Shown here: positions 44,223 through 53,680 of the stretch, piece by piece
Layout: each line of letters begins with the position of its first letter
Position numbering within the stretch: position 1 is the first letter of the stretch
Assembly (NCBI GenBank): GCA_944385995.1
Contig: CALWZL010000111.1
Span: 1-64,000 of the forward strand
Direction: 5' to 3'
Length of the DNA: 64,000 nt
From: an uncultured Faecalibacterium sp.
GTDB taxonomy: Bacteria; Bacillota; Clostridia; Oscillospirales; Ruminococcaceae
Translations under genes and position numbers: made by a program
The notes under the pieces: model-generated
What the model saw: the letters and a program-made list of their open reading frames with translations, nothing else
Told to the model about the DNA's origin: nothing
Databases searched by the model: none

Positions 44223-44451
44223 AGAGGGCATGACCCGACTGGAAGATATCCTTGTAAAAATGCAGAGTGAAGAGACCTCGCTGGCTGAATCTGTCAAGCT
44301 GTATGCTGAGGCGGCCAACCTTGTGGAATACTGCAGCCGGACCCTGGGCAAGGTATCCCTGCAGATGGATGAAATCGATGGCCGATTAGCGGCCGCGGAA
44401 AAAGCCCAGAATGGGCCGGAAGTAGAAAGAGATGTGGAGGAAGAGACATGA
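44200..44451 (+). CDS. xseB: exodeoxyribonuclease VII small subunit
   Basis: An 83-residue helical protein with TFEEGMTRLEDILVKMQSEE and SLAESVKLYAEAANLVEYC, the XseB pattern. ATG 44200 has GGAGG upstream, inside the end of xseA; the short reading frame would be easy to miss. It overlaps ispA by 4 nt. Confidence 0.94.
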   Translation: MKAPKTFEEGMTRLEDILVKMQSEETSLAESVKLYAEAANLVEYCSRTLGKVSLQMDEIDGRLAAAEKAQNGPEVERDVEEET

Positions 44452-45329
44452 ATTACCAGGAGCAGTATGATGCTTATCTTGCCCGGGCCAAACGGGCCCT
44501 TGAGGATGCTTGCCGGCGCTATCTGCCGGCTGAATCCCAGGTGTGCCAGGCAGCCCGCTATAGCCTGATGGGCGGCGGCAAACGTGTGCGGGCCGTGCTG
44601 GTCCTCAGCGTCTGTGATATGCTGGGCGGAGATGTCACTGCCGCGGAACAGTTTGCCGCTGCCGTCGAGATGCTGCACTGTTATTCTCTCATCCATGACG
44701 ATCTGCCCTGTATGGACGACGACGACCTGCGGCGCGGGCGCCCTTCCTGCCACAAGGCATTTGGAGAGGCGACGGCGCTGCTGGCCGGAGATGTCCTGCT
44801 GACAGAAGCCTTCGAGACGGTGGCCCAGACCTCCGCCTCACCGGAAGTCTGCATGCAGGCCACCCAGGCTTTGAGCCGGGGTGCAGGCAGCCGCGGTATG
44901 GTCTACGGTCAGGAACTGGATCTGAAATACGAGGTCCTGGATACCACCGAAAGCCAGCTGCTGCAAATTCATCGCAACAAAACCGGTGCCTTAATCAATG
45001 CAGCCGTCCAGATGGGTGCCGCCGCTGCCGGGGCAAATGAAGCACAGCGGGAAGCTCTGGAGCAGTACGCGTATGGACTGGGACTTGTCTTTCAGATCGT
45101 CGATGACGTTCTGGATGCCACTGCCACCACTGAGCAGCTGGGCAAACCGGCCGGCAGTGACCAGGCCAACGGCAAAACGACCTTCGTGACACTTTATGGC
45201 CCGGATGGCGCCATGACGCTGGCACAACAGGTCAATCAGGACACATGTGAGGCCGTACATACGGCCTTTGGCGAAAAAGCAGCGTTCCTCGAACAGATGG
45301 CAATGGCCATGCTGGAGCGGCGCAGCTGA
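44448..45329 (+). CDS. ispA: farnesyl diphosphate synthase (short-chain prenyltransferase)
   Basis: IspA condenses IPP with DMAPP/GPP to farnesyl diphosphate. The 293-residue protein has the first Asp-rich motif in HDDLPCMDDDDLRRG near residue 84 (the two-residue insertion typical of bacterial FPP synthases) and the second in FQIVDDVLD near 217. GGGKRVRAVLVL and GQELDLKYE are conserved. It sits in xseAB-ispA-dxs order as in Bacillus. Confidence 0.94.
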   Translation: MNYQEQYDAYLARAKRALEDACRRYLPAESQVCQAARYSLMGGGKRVRAVLVLSVCDMLGGDVTAAEQFAAAVEMLHCYSLIHDDLPCMDDDDLRRGRPSCHKAFGEATALLAGDVLLTEAFETVAQTSASPEVCMQATQALSRGAGSRGMVYGQELDLKYEVLDTTESQLLQIHRNKTGALINAAVQMGAAAAGANEAQREALEQYAYGLGLVFQIVDDVLDATATTEQLGKPAGSDQANGKTTFVTLYGPDGAMTLAQQVNQDTCEAVHTAFGEKAAFLEQMAMAMLERRS

Positions 45330-45373
45330 ATTTCGCTGCAGGAATATGATTGAAAAAAGAAGGGAAGCGGACG

Positions 45374-45853
45374 ATGGAATTGATTCGGAATATTTTGACA
45401 TGGAATGAGATCCTGACCGTCTCGATTCTGGGCTGGCTGACAGCGCAGCTGATCAAGACCAGCATCAGCTCAATCCTGGCGGGAAAGCTCCAGCTGGAAC
45501 GAATGGTGGGGGACGGCGGCATGCCGAGCGCCCACAGTGCTACAGTCTGTGCTATGGTAGTGGCCACCGGCCGGGTCGAGGGCGTGCATTCCTCTCTGTT
45601 TGCAATCGCCTGCGTCATCGCAATCATCACGATGCACGACGCCATGGGTGTCCGCCATGAAACCGGTGAGCAGGCCAAAGTCTTGAACAACATCATCGAA
45701 ATGTGGCTGGAAGAAGGCGAAAGCCATTCTCCCTTCCTGCAGAACATGCACTTGAAGGAAATGGTAGGCCACACCCCTCTGCAGGTTTATGCAGGCATGA
45801 TCGTCGGGGCAGTTGTGGGCTTTCTGTACCCGCTGTCCTCGATGATCGGGTAA
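45374..45853 (+). CDS. divergent PAP2 family membrane protein (YuiD-like)
   Basis: A 159-residue protein with about four membrane segments and the block GDGGMPSAHSATVCAM, the divergent PAP2 (DUF212) signature in which the SAH of acid phosphatases is kept. HDAMGVRHETGEQAKVLN is the other family block. Its place between ispA and dxs suggests handling of an isoprenoid phosphate, which is an inference. ATG 45374 has GAAGGGA upstream. Confidence 0.88.
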   Translation: MELIRNILTWNEILTVSILGWLTAQLIKTSISSILAGKLQLERMVGDGGMPSAHSATVCAMVVATGRVEGVHSSLFAIACVIAIITMHDAMGVRHETGEQAKVLNNIIEMWLEEGESHSPFLQNMHLKEMVGHTPLQVYAGMIVGAVVGFLYPLSSMIG

Positions 45854-45875
45854 TAGAAGTATAGGTGGCGATAGG

Positions 45876-47762
45876 ATGGATACACCTCTTCTGGATACAA
45901 TTACGGGGCCGGAGGATGTCAAGCATTTGCGCGAACCCGAGGTCATCCAGCTATGCGAAGAAATTCGCCGTTTTTTGGTGGACAGTGTCTTGCATACCGG
46001 CGGGCATCTTGCATCAAACCTTGGTACCATTGAATTGACGGTCGCCTTACACCGGGCGCTCTGTTCGCCTCAGGATAAAATTGTTTTTGATGTCGGGCAT
46101 CAATGCTACACCCATAAGCTTCTCACTGGCCGGAAAGCAGGATTTGCCCATCTGCGACAGCTGGATGGAATTTCAGGCTTTCCCAATCCGCGGGAAAGTG
46201 TGCATGATTCCTTTATTGCCGGCCATGGAAATACAGCGCTCTCTCTGGCCATCGGCATGGCCTGGGCCAAAAAGCTCAAAGGGGAGCCGGGCTGGGTGGT
46301 GGCTGTGATCGGTGACGGTGCCTTTACCGGCGGCATGGTCTACGAGGGAATGAACAACATCGCCTCGCTGAACAATCTGATGGTCATCCTCAACGACAAC
46401 AAGATGTCCATCTCCAAAAATGTAGGCGCTATGGCCCGCTATTTGACGCACCTGCGGGCTGATCCCAAATATTTTCGGATGAACCGGCATCTCAGCGATA
46501 CACTTGGCGGGGTGCCGTTGATTGGTCCGCCTTTGCGGGCTTTTTTGCACCGCACTAAAACCATCATCCGCCGGTCCATGTATGATTCCACCATGTTTGA
46601 GGACATGGGATTCCAGTATCTGGGGCCACTGGATGGTCATGATGTTTTGAAGCTGGAGCAGACCTTCCGAAATATAATGGTTCGTTCTGGACCGCTTTTC
46701 CTGCATGTGGTGACCATCAAAGGCAAGGGATATCAGCCGGCAGAACAAAACCCTGGAGAATATCACGGTGTTTCTGCATCTGTGCCAGGGTATGTTCCAG
46801 ACCCGGAAATTTCTGCACCAGCCTCTTTTTCTACCGTCTTTGGAAAGGCACTGTGTGAAGCCGCGTCTGCTAACCCCAGAATCTGCGCCATCACGGCGGC
46901 CATGAAATACGGCACAGGGCTGCAGTTCTTTGGGCATGCTTATCCAGACCGTTTCTTTGATGTCGGGATGGCAGAACAGCATGCAGTGACCTTTGCAGCA
47001 GGTCTTGCCAGCCAGGGAATGATCCCGGTGGCGGCTATCTATTCAACCTTCCTTCAGCGGGCTTACGATCAGATCATCCACGATGTAAACTTGCTGCAAG
47101 TCAAGGTCCTTTTTGCCATCGACCGGGCTGGTCTGGTTCCGGCCGACGGTGAAACCCATCAGGGCATCTATGATCCTGCTTTTCTGAGCCAAATCGGCAT
47201 TCCTACCTATTCGCCTTCCAATTATGCCGAATTGTGTTATTGGATGGTGAAGCTGTTGGGGCATGAATGCAAAGGTCCCCAGGCGATTCGTTATCCACGC
47301 GGCGGGGAAGCAGGCATCCTTGCCCAGTACGGATGCACCGGCCGGGAATACGATTTTCTGGTGGAAATGCCTCAGGCACAGGTCCTTTTGGTCAGCTATG
47401 GCAGCGAGGTGGAAGATATCCTGGCCGCCAGTGCGCTTTTGAACTCTTATCATATTCCCAACAGCGTCTGCAAACTTGTAAAGATATATCCCTTTACAGA
47501 CGCTTTTTTGCGTGAAATCACGCATTTTGACGTTATTCTATTTGCAGAAGAATGTATCGCACGGGGTGGAATCGGTGAGCAGTTGATTGCCCGTCTAACA
47601 GAAATCAACTGGCGGGGAATTTATCTCCATCATGGTGTGGACAACACCAAATTGACCCACGCCACGGTACCGCAGTTGAAAGTGATTCTTGGCTTGGACG
47701 CTGAGCACCTGGCACAGGATGTACAGAAGGCCCTGGAAGAGAAAAAGGAGCAGTTATCTTGA
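45876..47762 (+). CDS. dxs: 1-deoxy-D-xylulose-5-phosphate synthase
   Basis: DXS makes the first intermediate of the MEP isoprenoid pathway from pyruvate and glyceraldehyde 3-phosphate using thiamine diphosphate. The 628-residue protein has VGHQCYTHKLLTGR, the ThDP motif GDGAFTGGM to ILNDNKMSIS (near residues 145-175), AEQHAVTFAAGLA with the catalytic Glu, and RAGLVPADGETHQG. AGGTGG precedes the ATG. The stop overlaps the TlyA gene by 4 nt. Confidence 0.96.
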   Translation: MDTPLLDTITGPEDVKHLREPEVIQLCEEIRRFLVDSVLHTGGHLASNLGTIELTVALHRALCSPQDKIVFDVGHQCYTHKLLTGRKAGFAHLRQLDGISGFPNPRESVHDSFIAGHGNTALSLAIGMAWAKKLKGEPGWVVAVIGDGAFTGGMVYEGMNNIASLNNLMVILNDNKMSISKNVGAMARYLTHLRADPKYFRMNRHLSDTLGGVPLIGPPLRAFLHRTKTIIRRSMYDSTMFEDMGFQYLGPLDGHDVLKLEQTFRNIMVRSGPLFLHVVTIKGKGYQPAEQNPGEYHGVSASVPGYVPDPEISAPASFSTVFGKALCEAASANPRICAITAAMKYGTGLQFFGHAYPDRFFDVGMAEQHAVTFAAGLASQGMIPVAAIYSTFLQRAYDQIIHDVNLLQVKVLFAIDRAGLVPADGETHQGIYDPAFLSQIGIPTYSPSNYAELCYWMVKLLGHECKGPQAIRYPRGGEAGILAQYGCTGREYDFLVEMPQAQVLLVSYGSEVEDILAASALLNSYHIPNSVCKLVKIYPFTDAFLREITHFDVILFAEECIARGGIGEQLIARLTEINWRGIYLHHGVDNTKLTHATVPQLKVILGLDAEHLAQDVQKALEEKKEQLS

Positions 47763-48562
47763 AAACACGATTGGATCAATATCTGGTGCAGCACGGCCTG
47801 ATCCAAAGCCGGGAGCGCGCCAAAGCGATGATTATGGCCGGTGTCGTTTATGTGAACGGTCAGAAAGCGGACAAAGCTGGTGATATGGTCAAGGAAGATG
47901 CCGTCGTCGAAGTGCGCGGTCACGACATTGGCTATGTCAGCCGCGGCGGTCTCAAGCTGGAAAAAGCCATGCAGGTTTTTCCCCTCAGTCCCAAAGGAAA
48001 AGTCTGTATGGATATTGGTGCTTCCACTGGCGGCTTCACCGACTGTATGCTGCAAAACGGTGCGGCCAAAGTCTACGCTGTCGATGTAGGATATGGCCAG
48101 CTTGCCTGGAGCCTCCGCACCGACCCGCGGGTGGTCAACATGGAGCGGACCAACATCCGCAATGTAACCCCCGATCAGCTGGAGGATCAAATTGCCTTTT
48201 TCAGTGTGGATGTATCGTTTATTTCGTTGCACCATATTTTCCCGGTGGCTCAAGCAGTAACCACGCCGGATGCTGTTGGCGTCTGCTTGGTCAAGCCGCA
48301 GTTTGAGGCAGGCCGCGAAAAGGTAGGCAAAAACGGCGTAGTCCGGGACCCTGCCACGCACAAAGAGGTTCTGATAAATGCAATGGGCTATGCTGCTGCC
48401 AACGGATTTGCCGTACGGGGGCTGGATTTCAGTCCGGTCAAAGGACCTGAGGGCAACATCGAATATTTGATGTTTGTGGAAAAGAGCACGGAACCCTGTA
48501 CATTGGGCGAGGAAGCTGCGGCTGCCGTGGTAACAGCCAGTCATCAGACCCTTGACCGCTGA
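47759..48562 (+). CDS. TlyA family rRNA 2'-O-methyltransferase/hemolysin-like protein
   Basis: A 267-residue protein with an N-terminal S4 domain (RLDQYLVQHGLIQSRERAK) and an FtsJ-like methyltransferase domain, with the SAM motif CMDIGASTGGFTDCML near residue 82 and LVKPQFEAG. TlyA methylates 16S and/or 23S rRNA riboses in some bacteria; the target here is not known. TTG 47759 is the start, with AAGGAG 9 nt upstream. It corresponds to yqxC in the Bacillus gene order. Confidence 0.92.
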   Translation: MKTRLDQYLVQHGLIQSRERAKAMIMAGVVYVNGQKADKAGDMVKEDAVVEVRGHDIGYVSRGGLKLEKAMQVFPLSPKGKVCMDIGASTGGFTDCMLQNGAAKVYAVDVGYGQLAWSLRTDPRVVNMERTNIRNVTPDQLEDQIAFFSVDVSFISLHHIFPVAQAVTTPDAVGVCLVKPQFEAGREKVGKNGVVRDPATHKEVLINAMGYAAANGFAVRGLDFSPVKGPEGNIEYLMFVEKSTEPCTLGEEAAAAVVTASHQTLDR

Positions 48563-48585
48563 CCATCAGTCGGGAGGTGGATTTC

Positions 48586-49437
48586 ATGACGGTTTATATT
48601 GCGCCCAACACCGGCAAAAGCTCTGCCGGGGAAGTGGCATTGCGGGCAGCTCAGATTTTGCAGACGCATGGCGCCGTGGTCCTGATGGATCAGGACTTGC
48701 GGCCCAGCTGCAATATTGCAGGCGTGCAATATCTGCCCTTCGCTGCCTGCCTGGAAAAGACAGATGCCATTCTGACCATCGGCGGTGACGGCACCATTCT
48801 GCAGGTAGCAAATCAAACCCTCAACTATCACAAGCCGATTTTGGGAATCAACTTGGGCCGGTGCGGTTTTCTGGCCACCTGTGAAGTGGACGAGCTGGAG
48901 ACAAAGCTCAGCGCGGTAGCCCATGGACAATATAACCTGGACACTCGAATGCTCTTGTATGTGCGTGTTCTGGGGGATACAGATTGGGAAGGGCACGCCC
49001 TGAACGATGTGGTGGTAACCAAAGGACGCCTCCAGCAGGCGATTGATTTCAGCGTTTACTGCGATGATATCCTGGTGGAACATTTCCGTGGCGACGGCGT
49101 CATTGTGGCGACTCCCACCGGTTCCACCGCCTATTCTCTGGCCGCTGGCGGGCCGATTCTGGATTCTCAGACCAAGGGCATTGTCGTGACCCCCATCTGT
49201 CCCCATAGTCTGGCAACGCCGGCCATGGTGTTTGCTCAAGAGCGAAAAATCCATATCTGTGTCGGCCAGGTTGCAGACGATGAGGTTTTTATCAGCTGCG
49301 ACGGGGACAGTGGTTATCCGCTGCGAGCCGGCGCAACGGCAATGGTTCGCTTGTCGGATCAGGTGATTCAGCTGATTACCTTCAGCAAGGCGGATCAATT
49401 CCAGGCCATTGACCAGAAACTGCGGAGCAGAACTTAA
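48586..49437 (+). CDS. nadK: NAD kinase
   Basis: NadK phosphorylates NAD+ to NADP+. The 283-residue protein has the GGDGTIL motif near residue 67, LGINLGRCGFLA, and the second signature VIVATPTGSTAYSLAAGGPI near 170. ATG 48586 has GGGAGG 8 nt upstream; the in-frame GTG 48577 is inside that site. It lies between tlyA and argR, a common clostridial order. A terminator follows. Confidence 0.96.
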   Translation: MTVYIAPNTGKSSAGEVALRAAQILQTHGAVVLMDQDLRPSCNIAGVQYLPFAACLEKTDAILTIGGDGTILQVANQTLNYHKPILGINLGRCGFLATCEVDELETKLSAVAHGQYNLDTRMLLYVRVLGDTDWEGHALNDVVVTKGRLQQAIDFSVYCDDILVEHFRGDGVIVATPTGSTAYSLAAGGPILDSQTKGIVVTPICPHSLATPAMVFAQERKIHICVGQVADDEVFISCDGDSGYPLRAGATAMVRLSDQVIQLITFSKADQFQAIDQKLRSRT

Positions 49438-49522
49438 TTTCTGACCGAAGCGGGGCTTTCTGTACATCATTTCTCGGGTAAAGGGCCCTGTTCTGTATAA
49501 TTCTGCGGGTATGGGGAAGAAA

Positions 49523-49570
49523 AAGGGTCCGGCAGTCGGAATGCTTCCGCACTGTCCGGGTCCTTCGTTT
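49523..49570. terminator. terminator between nadK and argR
   Basis: AAGGGTCCGG pairs with CCGGGTCCTT (two G-T pairs), extended by partial pairing of the inner CAGT/ACTG and GGAA/TTCC. The A run on the left makes it at least as good on the minus strand as on the plus strand. Confidence 0.65.
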
Positions 49571-49632
49571 CATCCCCGTGCAGGAATCCCGCTGAATTGA
49601 TAACCTAACGATGAAAAGGAGGCGGAATTCCC

Positions 49633-50121
49633 ATGAGCCGCAAACCGCAGGAAGATACCAAAACACGAACCGAACGGCTGCAGGCCATTCTTCGGCTGAT
49701 TCGGGAGCATCCCATCAGCCGGCAGGAGGAACTGCAGGAATATCTGAATCAGGAAGGCTATGAGGTCACCCAGGCAACCATTTCCCGGGACATCCGCGAA
49801 TTGTGCCTGGTGAAAGCCGCCACCGACGAAGGTTACCGCTATGTATCCAGTCACAGTGACCGGTATGACCCCAAAGTACAGGAACGATTTGAGACCATCT
49901 TTCGGGAATCGGTCCTGCAGGTGGACTATGCAGGGCACATTGTGATGATTAAGTGCTATTCCGGCATGGCAAATGCAGCCTGCCAGGTGTTCGACTCGAT
50001 GCAGTGGAAAAATGTAGTGGGTTCTCTTTCGGGTGATGACACCTTTTTGGTGTTGGTTCGCTCCGAACGAGACGCCAAAAATATCAGCGCCGAGTTGGAA
50101 CGTTATATTGTGCGCAAGTAA
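49633..50121 (+). CDS. argR: arginine repressor ArgR
   Basis: ArgR controls arginine biosynthesis and catabolism. The 162-residue protein has a winged-helix N-terminal domain (RLQAILRLIREHPISRQEELQ, TQATISRDIRELCLVK) and the hexamerisation/arginine-binding domain with GMANAACQVFDSM and GDDTFLVLVRS near residue 135. AAAGGAGG precedes the ATG. As in other Firmicutes it is just before recN, where it is also known as AhrC. Confidence 0.94.
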   Translation: MSRKPQEDTKTRTERLQAILRLIREHPISRQEELQEYLNQEGYEVTQATISRDIRELCLVKAATDEGYRYVSSHSDRYDPKVQERFETIFRESVLQVDYAGHIVMIKCYSGMANAACQVFDSMQWKNVVGSLSGDDTFLVLVRSERDAKNISAELERYIVRK

Positions 50122-50143
50122 AAGCGGAAGATGAGGCTTTGAC

Positions 50144-51817
50144 ATGCTGAGCAACTTGCAGATTGAAAATGTGGCCGTGATTCAAAAGGCCGATGTCCAC
50201 TTTGAAAAAGGTCTGAACGTCCTGACCGGTGAAACCGGCGCAGGCAAATCCATCCTGATTGATTCCATCAACGCCATTTTGGGCAATCGTACTTCACGTG
50301 AACTGGTGCGGTCTGGCGCTTCCAAGGCCGTGATTCGGGCCGCTTTTGAGGAAGTTCCTGTTGCTGTCCAGGACAGTCTGGAAAAAGCAGGGTATGAGCG
50401 CAGTGAAGAACTGCTTTTGACCCGTGAGATTACCGCCGAGGGCAAGAGTGTCTGCCGCATCAATGGAATGCCGGCCACTGCGGCCATCCTGAGGGAATTG
50501 TGCGGCGGACTGATTAATATCAATGGTCAGCACGACTCTGTGGGCCTGCTCAATCCGGCCCACCACGAGGGAATTCTGGATAACTATGCCCAGAATCGAA
50601 CCGAATATCAAAACTATTATAAAATTTATAAGGAACTGATTGCCGTCAAGCGGGAGCTGGACAGCCTGGTCACTGATGAGGAGGAAAAGCGCCGCAAAAC
50701 CGATTTGCTCCAATATCAGGTCAACGAGATCGACGATGCAGCCCTGACGGCCGGCGAAGAAGAAAACCTCGAAAGCCGCCGAAAAGTTCTGTCGAATGTT
50801 TCTACCATCCGAGAACAGATCGCCCGCGCTTACGCAGCTCTCTCTGGCGGAGATGAAGCTGCCGGCGGTGTAGATCTTCTGGGAGAAGCTTCTCATGCCT
50901 TGGACACCGCCGCCCAGCTGGACAGCGGCTTGTCTGAGGGCGCCGGACAGCTTTTGGATCTCTACTATACTGCCAAGGATCTCTCTGCCGATCTGGCATC
51001 CCGCCTGGAAGATTATGAAAGCAACGATGGCGAGCTGGACGAGATCGAACAGCGGTTGGACCTTATTTATAAACTCAAGCGGAAATACGGCGATACGGTA
51101 GAGGATGTGTTGGCCTTTGGAGAAAAGGCAAGGGAAGAGCTGAACCGAATTCAATTTTCGCAGGAACATTACGAACGGCTTCAGGCAGATAAGTTGCGTC
51201 TCTATGGATTGGCCCGGGAAGCCGCTGAAATCTTGACGCAAACACGCCTGAAGGCTTTTGAAGACCTGAATCGCCGTATTTCGGATACGCTGGATTTTTT
51301 GAATATGCCCGGCGTTCGGCTGAGCCTTCGCCATAGCCGCGGCCCTCTTGCCAGCCATGGGCAGGACAGCATTGAGTTTTACATTGCCACCAATCCTGGT
51401 GAGCCTCCCAAACCTCTGTCTAAAATTGCATCCGGCGGCGAGTTGAGCCGAATCACTTTGGCCATTAAGAATGCTCTGGCCGATCGGGACGCTGTTCCAA
51501 CTGTCATTTATGATGAGATTGACAGCGGTGTCTCAGGAAAAGCGGCCGGCAAGATCGGACAGGTTCTGCGTCAGAGCGCCAAGGGACACCAAATTCTCTG
51601 TATCACCCATACCGCTCAAATTGCCGCTTTGGCCGACTGCCATATGCTGATCCAGAAGCGCGTGGAAGGAGATCGGGCCTATACCCAGGTGATGCCTCTG
51701 GACATCGAAGGACGTGTGGATGCACTGGCCCACTTGATCTCTGGCGACCATGTGACCGACCTTTCCCGCGCCAACGCCCGGGAAATGCTTGCTTTGGCTG
51801 AGCAGGAGGAAATTTGA
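50144..51817 (+). CDS. recN: DNA repair protein RecN
   Basis: RecN is an SMC-like ATPase acting at double-strand breaks. The 557-residue protein has Walker A GETGAGKSIL at about residues 29-38 near an N-terminal LQIENVAVI, a central coiled coil (about 150-400), the ABC signature KIASGGELSRITLAIK near 427 and Walker B TVIYDEIDSGVSGKAAGKIG. GATGAGG precedes the ATG. In Bacillus spoIVB and spo0A would follow; here tyrS does. Confidence 0.96.
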   Translation: MLSNLQIENVAVIQKADVHFEKGLNVLTGETGAGKSILIDSINAILGNRTSRELVRSGASKAVIRAAFEEVPVAVQDSLEKAGYERSEELLLTREITAEGKSVCRINGMPATAAILRELCGGLININGQHDSVGLLNPAHHEGILDNYAQNRTEYQNYYKIYKELIAVKRELDSLVTDEEEKRRKTDLLQYQVNEIDDAALTAGEEENLESRRKVLSNVSTIREQIARAYAALSGGDEAAGGVDLLGEASHALDTAAQLDSGLSEGAGQLLDLYYTAKDLSADLASRLEDYESNDGELDEIEQRLDLIYKLKRKYGDTVEDVLAFGEKAREELNRIQFSQEHYERLQADKLRLYGLAREAAEILTQTRLKAFEDLNRRISDTLDFLNMPGVRLSLRHSRGPLASHGQDSIEFYIATNPGEPPKPLSKIASGGELSRITLAIKNALADRDAVPTVIYDEIDSGVSGKAAGKIGQVLRQSAKGHQILCITHTAQIAALADCHMLIQKRVEGDRAYTQVMPLDIEGRVDALAHLISGDHVTDLSRANAREMLALAEQEEI

Positions 51818-51870
51818 CTGGATTTCATCCCCCAGCGATCAAATGTGAGAAAAAGCATCTGTTTTTCCTC

Positions 51871-51899
51871 TTGACATTTTAAGCCGGTTCCTTTACAAT
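51871..51899 (+). promoter_or_regulatory. sigma-A promoter of the tyrS T-box transcript
   Basis: TTGACA (51871-51876) and TACAAT (51894-51899) are 17 nt apart, an almost perfect promoter. Confidence 0.85.
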
Positions 51900-51907
51900 A
51901 GGCAATT

Positions 51908-52202
51908 GTAAAGGCATTGATGGGAATAAGTACCCTGATGTGTTCTGCCTAGAGAGGCTCCGGTTGGTGAAAGGGGCATGCAGAACCGCAGGCGAATTAC
52001 CTCCTGGAGCTGCAGGCTGAACGAGCGATTGCTTTCAGTAGGCCCCGCCGCATGCGAGCGTTACAAACGCAGAGTGTACCCCATACTCTGAGGGGGTTGC
52101 ACTTGTGAGGCTGTCATCCGTGAGGGGGCAGCAAACAGAGGTGGTACCGCGATTTTCTCGCCCTCTGCCAATTTTTAAGGTTGGCGGAGGGCGTTTCTTT
52201 TT
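51908..52202 (+). ncRNA. T-box leader controlling tyrS
   Basis: This fills the 423-nt gap between recN and tyrS. The T-box AGAGGTGGTACCGCG is at 52137-52151; its TGGT is compatible with a tRNA discriminator A, as in tRNA-Tyr. Stem I runs from about 51910, with GTTCTGC/GCAGAAC pairing; TAC at 51998-52000 in GAATTACC is the likely tyrosine specifier. The terminator is GCCCTCTGCCAA/TTGGCGGAGGGC (52160-52192) followed by GTTTCTTTTT. Uncharged tRNA-Tyr would prevent termination. The specifier position is an inference. Confidence 0.92.
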
Positions 52203-52240
52203 GCCCTCTGCCCAAAAGAGATACAGGAGGTATGTTTCTC

Positions 52241-53461
52241 ATGAAGCTCTATGACGAACTGAAGGCCCGCGGCCTGGTGGCACAGATCACCGACGATGAA
52301 ATCATCGATGTCATCAATGAGGGCAAAGCTACTTTTTACATCGGCTTTGACTGCACTGCTGACAGCCTGACCGCTGGCCACTTTATGGCCCTGACCCTGA
52401 TGAAGCGTCTGCAAATGGCCGGCAACAAGCCCATTGCCTTGATCGGCGGCGGTACGACTATGATTGGTGATCCTTCGGGCCGCACCGATATGCGCAAGAT
52501 GCTGACCAAGGAAGACATCGACCACAACGCTGCCTGCTTTAAAAAGCAGATGGAGCGGTTCATTGATTTCAGCGACGGCAAAGCCCTGATGCTGAACAAT
52601 GCCGACTGGCTGCTCAAACTGAACTACATTGAGCTGCTCCGCGAGGTGGGCGCCTGCTTCTCGGTGAATAATATGCTGCGGGCAGAATGCTACAAGCAGC
52701 GTATGGAGAAGGGGCTGTCCTTCCTGGAATTCAACTACATGATTATGCAGAGCTATGACTTCTACTACATGTTCCAGCACTACGGCTGCAACATGCAGTT
52801 TGGCGGCGACGATCAGTGGAGCAACATGCTGGGCGGCACCGAGCTGATTCGCCGCAAGCTGGGCAAGGATGCCTATGCTATGACCATCACCCTGCTGACC
52901 GACTCCCAGGGCAAAAAGATGGGCAAAACCGCCGGCAATGCGGTCTGGCTCGATCCCAACAAGACCAGTCCCTTTGAGTTCTACCAGTACTGGCGGAATG
53001 TGGGTGATGCCGATGTGATGAAGTGCATCCGTATGCTGACTTTTCTGCCGCTGGAGCAGATCGATGAGATGAGCACCTGGAAAGATCAGAAGCTGAACGA
53101 GGCCAAGGAGATCCTTGCCTATGAGCTGACCAGCATGGTTCACGGCAAGGAAGAGGCCGAGAAGGCCCAGGATGCGGCCCGTGCTCTGTTCAGCGGCAAC
53201 GCCGCAGACACCGAGCACATGCCCACCACCACCCTTACGGCCGACGATTTGACCGATGGCAGCATTGGCATTCTGACCCTGATGGTCAAGGCCGGTCTGG
53301 CTGCTTCCAACGGTGAGGCTCGTCGTTTGGTGACCCAGGGAGGCGTTCTGGTCAACGGCGAAAAGGTCCCTGCTCCCACCGCAAGTTACACTGCTGACCA
53401 GTTGACAGAAGGTCTGGTCATCAAGAAGGGCAAAAAGGTTTATCACAAAGTTACCATGTAA
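52241..53461 (+). CDS. tyrS: tyrosyl-tRNA synthetase
   Basis: TyrRS of the TyrS type, 406 residues. FDCTADSLTAGHFMAL near residue 38 is the HIGH-like region, GGTTMIGDPSGR follows, FNYMIMQSYDFYYMF and QFGGDDQWSNM form the tyrosine site, and KKMGKTAGNAVW near 227 is the KMSKS loop. A C-terminal S4 domain (ARRLVTQGGVLVNGEKV) ends the protein. ATG 52241 is 10 nt after AGGAGG; ATG 52232 abuts that site and is not used. Controlled by the T-box. Confidence 0.96.
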   Translation: MKLYDELKARGLVAQITDDEIIDVINEGKATFYIGFDCTADSLTAGHFMALTLMKRLQMAGNKPIALIGGGTTMIGDPSGRTDMRKMLTKEDIDHNAACFKKQMERFIDFSDGKALMLNNADWLLKLNYIELLREVGACFSVNNMLRAECYKQRMEKGLSFLEFNYMIMQSYDFYYMFQHYGCNMQFGGDDQWSNMLGGTELIRRKLGKDAYAMTITLLTDSQGKKMGKTAGNAVWLDPNKTSPFEFYQYWRNVGDADVMKCIRMLTFLPLEQIDEMSTWKDQKLNEAKEILAYELTSMVHGKEEAEKAQDAARALFSGNAADTEHMPTTTLTADDLTDGSIGILTLMVKAGLAASNGEARRLVTQGGVLVNGEKVPAPTASYTADQLTEGLVIKKGKKVYHKVTM

Positions 53462-53497
53462 ACCTGTGTCTTAACGCTTCAGCAATACAAGCAACAT

Positions 53498-53550
53498 AAA
53501 AGAGGAATCCGCCCGGCAATTTCAGATGCGCGGGCAGATTCCTCTTTTTT
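53498..53550. terminator. terminator after tyrS
   Basis: AAAAGAGGAATC and GATTCCTCTTTTTT form a 12-bp stem, extended by GCCCG/CGGGC, with a run of Ts on the plus strand and As on the left, so it can act in both directions. Confidence 0.85.
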
Positions 53551-53622
53551 CTTTTCCCGCCTCTGTCATGCAGCTGGAGAGGGGAGAATCTTTCCTGCAA
53601 AATCCAAATAAACATGCGGAAA

Positions 53623-53644
53623 GCGGGGCTCCGAAAAGCCCCGC
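53623..53644 (-). terminator. hairpin after the EIIA gene (minus strand)
   Basis: GCGGGGCT and AGCCCCGC form a perfect 8-bp stem. On the minus strand it follows the EIIA stop by 37 nt, with only a short T run after it. Confidence 0.5.
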
Positions 53645-53680
53645 CTCCGCAATGCAAGATCCCTACACCACAAGGAAGCC

